The notes under the pieces: model-generated | What the model was told of the DNA's origin: nothing | The model's database searches: none | Seen by the model: only the letters and a program-made list of their open reading frames with translations | Made by a program: the position numbers and the translations under genes | Part shown: positions 1 through 2,829 of the stretch, one piece after another | How the letters are laid out: every line of letters starts with the position of its first letter | Position numbering within the stretch: position 1 is the stretch's first letter | Assembly (NCBI GenBank): GCA_009784765.1 | Contig: WQXP01000062.1 | Coordinates: 1-6,902 of the forward strand | Reading direction: 5' to 3' | Source: Oscillospiraceae bacterium | GTDB taxonomy: Bacteria > Bacillota > Clostridia > Oscillospirales > Ruminococcaceae | Length of the DNA: 6,902 nucleotides

Positions 1-1
1 T

Positions 2-226
2 CAAAGAGCACAGCTCGGTGCTTGGCAAAACAGACTTGAGTCTACTGTCAACAACTTGACAACAACTCATGAGAACTTGACTGCTGCTGAATCTGGAATC
101 CGTGACGCTGACATGGCGAAAGAAATGATTGAGTTCACTAAATTCAACATTCTTCAACAAGCTGCTCAAGCAATGTTGGCACAAGCTAACCAAGCTCCTC
201 AAGCTATTCTGCAACTTCTCAGATAA
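2..226 (+). CDS. fliC: Flagellin, C-terminal end (partial)
   Basis: This is the last 74 codons of a flagellin, the filament protein exported through the flagellar type III apparatus and polymerised outside the cell. The frame opens at the window edge, so the 5' part lies outside. Visible are the family's C-terminal D0/D1 helix motifs: LGAWQNRLESTVNNL, then ENLTAAESGIRDADMAKEM, then the Gln/Ala-rich tail with AQAMLAQANQAPQ and the terminal LLR. This end packs against the N-terminal helix in the filament core and carries export and chaperone-binding determinants in known flagellins. Codon choice is strongly biased (almost all Gln as CAA, most Ala as GCT) and unlike the genes downstream, which fits a very highly expressed gene. 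The identity is secure; the symbol could equally be hag. Confidence 0.96.
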   Translation, partial: QRAQLGAWQNRLESTVNNLTTTHENLTAAESGIRDADMAKEMIEFTKFNILQQAAQAMLAQANQAPQAILQLLR

Positions 227-311
227 GAACCTCACGCCATTAGCGGTAGCGTAGCTACCGACGGCTGAGAGAACCTTGTTACCTACGGTAATAGGCTTTG
301 GTTTAATCCAC

Positions 312-345
312 GGTTATACCCCCCCCACAAGGGGGTATAACCTTT
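312..345 (+). terminator. Probable flagellin terminator
   Basis: A perfect 12-bp inverted repeat (GGTTATACCCCC at 312-323 pairs with GGGGGTATAACC at 331-342, loop of 7) stands about 85 bases after the flagellin stop. The T-run is only three bases long, so termination may be incomplete, or the stem may mainly protect the 3' end of the mRNA. The smaller hairpins at 244-260 and 279-291 lie between it and the gene. Confidence 0.6.
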
Positions 346-439
346 ACATAGAAACGATGGAAATAAAATGCGGGAGAAAAAGTTATGACGAGTAAAGCGC
401 AGTCGGTCTTTCCGAATATGAACAAAAGTAATCAGAACA

Positions 440-468
440 AACCCCGCTCGAAAGAGTGGGGTTTTTTT
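440..468 (+). terminator. Rho-independent terminator
   Basis: AACCCCGCTC (440-449) pairs with GAGTGGGGTT (454-463) around a GAAA loop, with one G-T wobble, followed by a run of seven T (462-468). It is almost identical to the terminator at 791-821, differing by one base over about 33. No promoter or gene that would need it is evident just upstream, so it may stop read-through from flagellin or be left over from a duplication. Confidence 0.85.
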
Positions 469-514
469 GCGGCAATCGCGCGTCTGCGGGCGGGGTGGTT
501 TTTTCAAATAAGGG

Positions 515-543
515 TTGACAAAGGGGGAGAAGTGTGGTATGAT
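515..543 (+). promoter_or_regulatory. Sigma-A promoter for the 57-aa gene
   Basis: TTGACA (515-520) and TATGAT (538-543) are separated by 17 bases. Transcription should begin near 550, giving a leader of only about 17 bases with the ribosome site at its very 5' end. The 23 bases 514-536, including nearly the whole spacer, are identical to 1551-1573 in the efp promoter. Confidence 0.9.
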
Positions 544-566
544 AGGAATGAAAGGTGGTGATTTTC

Positions 567-740
567 ATGGCACTTGAAACCAAAGTTATTCTTACGGCGA
601 CAGCGGACAATATAGCAAAATCGAAGACGCTTAAAGAGGCTTATGTCTGTGTTCAGAACATGGCAAATGTTGAGGGGGTTGCCCTTCCGTCGTATGAGGA
701 TAAGCTTACGGAAATTCGTGAACTTCGCGGAGAAGCATAG
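567..740 (+). CDS. Small hypothetical protein, 57 aa
   Basis: The family is not recognised. The chosen start is ATG 567 because AAAGGTGGTG (551-560) lies just upstream at good spacing; an in-frame GTG at 555 would lie inside that ribosome site. The protein begins MALETKVILTATADNIAKS and continues with KEAYVCVQNMANVEGVALPS, ending in a charged segment (YEDKLTEIRELRGEA). It is soluble-looking and probably mostly helical, with no signal peptide or membrane span. It is monocistronic: its own consensus promoter lies 24 bases upstream of the start codon, and a palindrome and a strong terminator follow. The near-identical promoter on the efp operon hints at co-expression, but nothing shows function. 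The clean promoter, ribosome site and terminator make a real gene likely. Confidence 0.8.
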   Translation: MALETKVILTATADNIAKSKTLKEAYVCVQNMANVEGVALPSYEDKLTEIRELRGEA

Positions 741-758
741 CCTCGCGATGAAATGTAG

Positions 759-778
759 GGAACGCATTCATGCGTTCC
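759..778. repeat. Palindrome, possible dispersed repeat
   Basis: A near-perfect palindrome: GGAACGCAT (759-767) pairs with ATGCGTTCC (770-778), leaving two central bases (a 4-base loop if the innermost A-T pair opens). It lies between the stop codon of the 57-aa gene and its terminator. Short palindromes of this look are often dispersed between genes in Clostridia, but no second copy is present in this window, so the repeat nature is inferred. Confidence 0.5.
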
Positions 779-790
779 GCGAATACAGAG

Positions 791-821
791 AAAACCCCGC
801 TCGAAAGAGCGGGGTTTTTTT
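791..821 (+). terminator. Terminator of the 57-aa gene
   Basis: A perfect 12-bp stem, AAAACCCCGCTC (791-802) with GAGCGGGGTTTT (807-818), is closed by a GAAA tetraloop; the T-run extends to 821. The promoter of the first small-peptide cassette begins 10 bases later. Confidence 0.93.
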
Positions 822-830
822 GCGGCGGAC

Positions 831-859
831 TTGACATATTCGACAAAATGTGATATGAT
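831..859 (+). promoter_or_regulatory. Promoter of toxin-like cassette 1
   Basis: TTGACA (831-836) and TATGAT (854-859) are separated by 17 bases, preceded by TG at 851-852. The expected start is near 866, giving a leader of about 37 bases. The block 831-902 matches 1173-1244 in cassette 2 at 68 of 72 positions. Confidence 0.92.
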
Positions 860-879
860 GAAACTATGTCCGGGAGTCC

Positions 880-897
880 TCTCCGAAAGGAGGTGAG
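880..897 (+). promoter_or_regulatory. Ribosome site in a GAAA-capped hairpin (cassette 1)
   Basis: The Shine-Dalgarno sequence AAAGGAGGTG (886-895) overlaps the hairpin TCTCC (880-884) with GGAGG (889-893), capped by GAAA. A competing hairpin is possible upstream (GGAG 873-876 with CTCC 881-884), which would free the ribosome site. Hidden ribosome sites are common in type I toxin mRNAs; a switch between the two folds is inference. Confidence 0.65.
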
Positions 898-902
898 AAT
901 TC

Positions 903-992
903 ATGGAAATACTCACTACGATTTTCGTGGCTGTCATAGCGGACGTACTGGCGTACATCATAGTCCGCAAATGGCTGGACGGCAGCGACTAA
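903..992 (+). CDS. Small single-span membrane peptide, putative type I toxin 1
   Basis: A 29-aa peptide beginning MEILTTIFVAVIADV. A hydrophobic segment covers about residues 3-21 (with one Asp at 14), followed by a basic-aromatic boundary RKWLD and a short acidic tail GSD. This plan (one membrane helix and a charged C-terminus, about 30 aa) matches Fst-type toxins, which disturb the cell membrane or its surface processes, but no close family match can be stated. ATG 903 follows AAAGGAGGTG at 7-base spacing. The gene has a consensus promoter, a structured leader, a bidirectional terminator and a convergent antisense promoter. It is a paralogue of the peptide at 1245-1337 (17 of 29 residues equal). 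The two differ mostly in codons 2-10 (12 of 27 bases equal) and agree in codons 11-26 (43 of 48 bases). Being a real gene is well supported; toxicity is inferred. Confidence 0.82.
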   Translation: MEILTTIFVAVIADVLAYIIVRKWLDGSD

Positions 993-1021
993 TCTCTCGC
1001 GACAACAGCATATTCCAAAAA

Positions 1022-1062
1022 AAGCCGCTCGGGTGAACAGACCCGGGCGGCTTCTTTTTTTT
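1022..1062. terminator. Bidirectional terminator, cassette 1
   Basis: A 13-bp stem (AAGCCGCTCGGGT 1022-1034 with ACCCGGGCGGCTT 1041-1053, one wobble, loop of 6) has eight T on the plus strand (1055-1062) and seven A before it (1017-1023), which give seven T on the minus strand. It can end both the toxin mRNA and the convergent antisense RNA. Confidence 0.93.
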
Positions 1063-1066
1063 CGAG

Positions 1067-1092
1067 TTCATGGAATCTGAACCTCACTACGA
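1067..1092 (+). repeat. Dispersed direct repeat of toxin 1 start region
   Basis: Two blocks copied from the toxin start: TTCATGGAA (also 900-908) and CTCACTACGA (also 912-921). The gap is 7 bases here and 3 in the gene. They give the antisense RNA its complementarity to the ribosome-binding and early coding region of the toxin mRNA. Confidence 0.8.
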
Positions 1093-1105
1093 GTTCATCT
1101 CTTAT

Positions 1106-1134
1106 ATTATATCACAGAGCAAAGGTGTTGTCAA
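1106..1134 (-). promoter_or_regulatory. Antisense promoter 1
   Basis: Read on the minus strand, TTGACA (1134-1129) and TATAAT (1111-1106) match the sigma-A consensus exactly, with a 17-base spacer. This is a better match than the toxin promoter (TATGAT), consistent with antitoxin RNA in excess. Plus-strand 1092-1152, which includes this promoter, is identical to 1438-1498. Confidence 0.92.
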
Positions 1135-1139
1135 GTGTT

Positions 1140-1151
1140 TTTTCGCGAAAA
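1140..1151. promoter_or_regulatory. Palindrome between cassettes, possible operator or UP element
   Basis: The perfect 12-base palindrome TTTTCGCGAAAA lies 5 bases upstream of the antisense -35 box and 21 bases upstream of the next toxin's -35. It recurs at 1486-1497. It could be a repressor site or an A/T-rich UP element; the sequence alone does not decide. Confidence 0.35.
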
Positions 1152-1172
1152 GCCAAGAAAATTTGCGTGAGC

Positions 1173-1201
1173 TTGACATTTTCGACAAAATGTGATATGA
1201 T
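1173..1201 (+). promoter_or_regulatory. Promoter of toxin-like cassette 2
   Basis: TTGACA (1173-1178) and TATGAT (1196-1201) with a 17-base spacer, almost the same as in cassette 1. Upstream lies the A-rich stretch AAAAGCCAAGAAAATTT, which is absent before cassette 1, so the two promoters may differ in strength. Confidence 0.92.
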
Positions 1202-1221
1202 AAAACTATGTCCGGGAGTCC

Positions 1222-1239
1222 TCTCCGAAAGGAGGTGAG
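1222..1239 (+). promoter_or_regulatory. Ribosome site in a GAAA-capped hairpin (cassette 2)
   Basis: The leader is identical to cassette 1 here: TCTCC (1222-1226) pairs with GGAGG (1231-1235) around GAAA, covering the Shine-Dalgarno sequence at 1228-1237. The competing GGAG/CTCC stem (1215-1218 with 1223-1226) is also kept. Confidence 0.65.
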
Positions 1240-1244
1240 CAATC

Positions 1245-1337
1245 ATGCAAGTTATCGTCAGTATCGCCATTTCTGTCATAGCGGATGTACTCGCGTACAT
1301 TATAATCCGCAAGTGGCTGGACAGGGATGGAAGGTAA
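1245..1337 (+). CDS. Small single-span membrane peptide, putative type I toxin 2
   Basis: A 30-aa peptide beginning MQVIVSIAISVIADVLAY, then IIIRKWLDRDGR. It has the same plan as its paralogue at 903-992: one hydrophobic helix, the conserved VIADVLAYII core, the RKWLD boundary and a short charged tail, here more basic. The start ATG 1245 lies 7 bases after AAAGGAGGTG. Its promoter, leader, terminator and opposing antisense promoter duplicate those of cassette 1. The first nine residues after Met are mostly different from the paralogue, and this is exactly the part that the antisense RNA is predicted to contact. A longer frame on the same strand from ATG 1208 overlaps this gene but starts in the hairpin leader and runs through the terminator, so it is not preferred. 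Function as a membrane-acting toxin is inferred from size, topology and locus architecture. Confidence 0.82.
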   Translation: MQVIVSIAISVIADVLAYIIIRKWLDRDGR

Positions 1338-1367
1338 AATCTCTCGTGGCAACAGCATATTCCAAAA

Positions 1368-1405
1368 AACCACCCGACTGTAAGAGAGTCGGGTGGTTCT
1401 TTTTT
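1368..1405. terminator. Bidirectional terminator, cassette 2
   Basis: A perfect 12-bp stem (AACCACCCGACT 1368-1379 with AGTCGGGTGGTT 1387-1398, loop of 7) has six T after it on the plus strand (1400-1405) and six A before it (1364-1369) serving the minus strand. Its stem sequence is unrelated to that of cassette 1 although its place is the same. Confidence 0.92.
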
Positions 1406-1409
1406 CGCT

Positions 1410-1435
1410 ATCATGCAAGTTATGAACCTCGCCAT
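1410..1435 (+). repeat. Dispersed direct repeat of toxin 2 start region
   Basis: ATCATGCAAGTTAT (1410-1423) repeats 1242-1255 exactly, and TCGCCAT (1429-1435) repeats 1264-1270. The gap is 5 bases here and 8 in the gene. These are the cassette 2 equivalents of the repeats at 1067-1092. Confidence 0.8.
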
Positions 1436-1451
1436 AAAGTTCATCTCTTAT

Positions 1452-1480
1452 ATTATATCACAGAGCAAAGGTGTTGTCAA
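1452..1480 (-). promoter_or_regulatory. Antisense promoter 2
   Basis: On the minus strand, TTGACA (1480-1475) and TATAAT (1457-1452) are separated by 17 bases, identical to antisense promoter 1 including the spacer. The palindrome TTTTCGCGAAAA follows at 1486-1497, again 5 bases upstream of the -35 box. Confidence 0.92.
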
Positions 1481-1551
1481 GTGTTTTTTCGCGAAAAGGC
1501 AAGAAAATTTCGCGCGGCGGGGTTGAAAGGTGGGAATTTTTGAGCAGGGTG

Positions 1552-1580
1552 TTGACAAAGGGGGAGAAGTGTGTTATAAT
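1552..1580 (+). promoter_or_regulatory. Promoter of the efp operon
   Basis: TTGACA (1552-1557) and TATAAT (1575-1580), exact consensus with a 17-base spacer. The expected start near 1587 gives a leader of about 40 bases. The stretch 1551-1573 is identical to 514-536 before the 57-aa gene. Confidence 0.93.
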
Positions 1581-1625
1581 AGACATAAGATAAACATTTT
1601 ACATTATGCAGGAGGAATAAAAACA

Positions 1626-2183
1626 ATGGTATCAGCAGGAGATTTCAGGAACGGGGTAACATTCGAAGAGGACGGAAACGTCATGCAAGTGGTGGAGTTC
1701 CAGCACGTAAAACCGGGGAAAGGCTCGGCGTTTGTCCGCACGAAAGTGAAGAACGTCATCAGCGGTTCGGTTGTGGAGAAGACGTATAACCCATCGGCTA
1801 AGTTTCCCGCCGCGTTCATTGAGCGGCGCAATATGGCGTACAGCTATGCGGACGGCGATTTATACTATTTCATGGACAACGAAACCTATGAACAAGAGCC
1901 TGTGAATAAAGCAGATTTGACAGATGCGTTCCGCTTTGTTAAGGAAGACATGGTGTGTATGGTGTTGTCGTATAAGGGGAAGGTTTTCGGGGTAGAGCCG
2001 CCGAACTTCGTCGAGTTGCAGATAACCGAGACAGACCCGGGGTTCAAAGGGGACACTGCGACAAACACGTTCAAACCCGCGACCCTTGAAACAGGAGCAG
2101 AGGTTCGCGTGCCGCTGTTTATTGAGCCGGGGGAGGTAATTCGCATAGATACTCGCACGGGGGAGTATATGGAGCGGGCTTAA
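1626..2183 (+). CDS. efp: Elongation factor P
   Basis: EF-P (185 aa, the usual length) binds the ribosome beside the P-site tRNA and rescues stalling at consecutive prolines. The N-terminal KOW-like domain begins [13 protein letters not shown]; its tip loop carries [10 protein letters not shown] with Lys32 at the place that is modified in Bacillus EF-P. Middle and C-terminal OB domains follow, with the family signatures [24 protein letters not shown] and the end [17 protein letters not shown]. The start ATG 1626 has GGAGG at 1611-1615; an in-frame extension upstream would run through the promoter, so it is rejected. The gene leads an operon of five genes. No modification enzyme (YmfI- or EpmA-like) is encoded in this window. 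Confidence 0.97.
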   Translation: MVSAGDFRNGVTFEEDGNVMQVVEFQHVKPGKGSAFVRTKVKNVISGSVVEKTYNPSAKFPAAFIERRNMAYSYADGDLYYFMDNETYEQEPVNKADLTDAFRFVKEDMVCMVLSYKGKVFGVEPPNFVELQITETDPGFKGDTATNTFKPATLETGAEVRVPLFIEPGEVIRIDTRTGEYMERA

Positions 2184-2200
2184 TGTTAAGGAGGTAAAAT

Positions 2201-2398
2201 ATGGCTAATCAAATGGAAACACGCATAGAAGTCAAAGAAGATTTGTTTGACCTGTATTTGGCAAGGCACACGGGTGGAGTAGATGTGCTTATCGCGAAAG
2301 CGGAAGCGAAGATGGACGATGCCGACATTCAGGCAGTTAAAATCAGATTCGACAAATGGCTGTCGGAACAACTCAAAGGAGGAACGAAAAAACTATGA
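2201..2398 (+). CDS. Small hypothetical protein, 65 aa
   Basis: The family is not recognised. It starts at ATG 2201 with TAAGGAGGT at 2187-2195, 17 bases after the efp stop. The product is charged and likely helical throughout: an N-terminal part (MANQMETRIEVKEDLFDLYL), a Gly-Gly break near residue 25, then a helix containing LIAKAEAKMDDADIQAV and a basic end. There are no membrane spans, cysteines or signal peptide. Its stop overlaps the next start by ATGA, so translation of the two is probably coupled. The strong ribosome site and tight operon position support a real gene. Confidence 0.8.
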   Translation: MANQMETRIEVKEDLFDLYLARHTGGVDVLIAKAEAKMDDADIQAVKIRFDKWLSEQLKGGTKKL

Positions 2399-2829
2399 TG
2401 ACAATATCAGAAAAAGTTGCCTATGTTACGGGGTTAGCGGAGGGCATGAAAATCGACGCCTCAACGAATGAGGGTAAGCTCGCCCTTGCGATGATTGATA
2501 TACTCAAAGACATTGCGGAAGAGCTTGATGTGATTGACGAAACACTCGATGATATGGCGGAAGTCGTCAGCGAACTTGAGGAAGACTTGGAAGAGCTCGA
2601 AGACGAGATTTTCGGGGAGTTAGACGAACTCGGGTTCGGCGGATTTAACATTGAGGGCGATGAGCTTTACGAAATCACCTGCAGTGAGTGTGAGAACACT
2701 ATTTCTGTTGATATGAGTATGCTCGACAACGGTGCGATTAACTGTCCGAATTGCGGTGAACGCATTGAGTTCGGTATTGACATTATCGACACAAGCGACC
2801 CCTCAGACGAGGATTTTGACGACGAATGA
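2395..2829 (+). CDS. CD1247-type acidic zinc-ribbon protein
   Basis: A 144-aa protein whose N-terminus MMTISEKVAYVTGLAEGMK matches the domain known in Clostridia from the CD1247 family (as remembered, not searched). A long, very acidic, probably coiled-coil segment rich in Glu, Asp and Leu covers about residues 36-80. A C-terminal zinc ribbon has two Cys pairs, CSEC (96, 99) and CPNC (117, 120), followed by an acidic tail. The function is unknown; the ribbon suggests a structural metal site and the acidic rod suggests binding to a partner protein. The start at 2395 has AAAGGAGGA at about 2376-2384 and overlaps the previous stop; ATG 2398 directly after it is an equally good start. The stop overlaps the start of the SecA-like gene. 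This family is believed to occur near efp in other Clostridia. Confidence 0.8.
   Translation: MMTISEKVAYVTGLAEGMKIDASTNEGKLALAMIDILKDIAEELDVIDETLDDMAEVVSELEEDLEELEDEIFGELDELGFGGFNIEGDELYEITCSECENTISVDMSMLDNGAINCPNCGERIEFGIDIIDTSDPSDEDFDDE

Larger units (their letters stand above)
227..514. other. Intergenic region after flagellin
   Basis: No convincing gene lies in these 288 bases. The region holds a perfect 7-bp stem with a 3-base loop at 244-260 (CGGTAGC/GCTACCG), a 5-bp stem TTACC/GGTAA at 279-291, a 12-bp hairpin at 312-342 and a second terminator at 440-468. A 58-codon reading frame starts at ATG 385, with GGGAG 8 bases upstream, but it runs through the 440-468 terminator and the next promoter, so it is not called. 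What transcript ends at the 440-468 terminator is not clear. Confidence 0.6.
1016..1099 (-). ncRNA. Predicted antisense antitoxin RNA 1
   Basis: A perfect minus-strand promoter (1134-1106) should start transcription near 1099 and read leftward into the shared terminator, ending near 1017 (about 83 nt). It overlaps the 3' end of toxin mRNA 1 only at the terminator. Its 5' part contains two blocks repeated from the toxin start region: plus-strand 1067-1075 equals 900-908 (TTCATGGAA, covering the start codon) and 1083-1092 equals 912-921 (CTCACTACGA). In the RNA, the second block is exactly the 10-base loop of a TGAAC/GTTCA stem (plus strand 1078-1082 with 1093-1097). An alternative GTTCA/TGAAC stem (1066-1070 with 1078-1082) would put the start-codon complement in a 7-base loop. 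This resembles RNA II of the pAD1 par locus. No protein is expected from it. Confidence 0.78.
1362..1445 (-). ncRNA. Predicted antisense antitoxin RNA 2
   Basis: Transcription from the consensus minus-strand promoter at 1480-1452 should start near 1445 and end at the bidirectional terminator near 1364 (about 82 nt). Plus-strand 1410-1423 (ATCATGCAAGTTAT) is an exact 14-base copy of 1242-1255, covering the start codon of toxin 2. The block TCGCCAT at 1429-1435 copies 1264-1270 within the gene. In the RNA, the second block lies in an 11-base loop closed by the same TGAAC/GTTCA stem as in RNA 1 (plus strand 1423-1427 with 1439-1443, extendable by one pair). The loop contents differ from RNA 1 and match only toxin 2. 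Confidence 0.78.
831..1513 (+). repeat. Tandem duplication of the toxin/antisense cassette
   Basis: Unit 1 runs about 831-1166 and unit 2 about 1173-1513, with the toxin parts offset by exactly 342 bases and the antisense promoters by 346. Identity is very high in the promoter and leader (68 of 72), in codons 11-26 (43 of 48) and across 61 consecutive bases at the antisense promoter (1092-1152 and 1438-1498). Identity is low at codons 2-10, in the terminator stems and in the antisense recognition blocks. Confidence 0.88.

Noticed and set aside
368..388. A 6-residue peptide frame (ATG 368 to TGA) overlapping ATG 385
   Set aside because: It is too short to support, with no ribosome site and no recognisable leader-peptide logic.
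385..561. A 58-codon frame from ATG 385 with GGGAG upstream
   Set aside because: It reads through the 440-468 terminator and the 515-543 promoter into the next gene's ribosome site, and its sequence shows no protein-like pattern.
653..970. Minus-strand frame of 105 codons across the 57-aa gene and cassette 1
   Set aside because: It spans a terminator, two promoters and a gene on the other strand, and has no start signals. It and its counterpart at 1112-1444 are shadows of the repeats.
831..1513. CRISPR array or phage attachment site as explanation for the repeats
   Set aside because: There are only two long units, each holding promoters, a gene and a terminator; there are no regularly spaced short repeats and no integrase.
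1208..1543. A 111-codon plus-strand reading frame overlapping toxin 2
   Set aside because: It begins in the hairpin leader at the predicted transcription start, has no ribosome site of its own, runs through a strong terminator and ends inside the next intergenic region. A similar frame from 866 in cassette 1 exists only because the DNA is duplicated.
1530..1625. N-terminal extension of EF-P from an upstream in-frame start
   Set aside because: It would include the -35/-10 promoter in coding sequence; EF-P proteins begin at the chosen Met, which has a good ribosome site.
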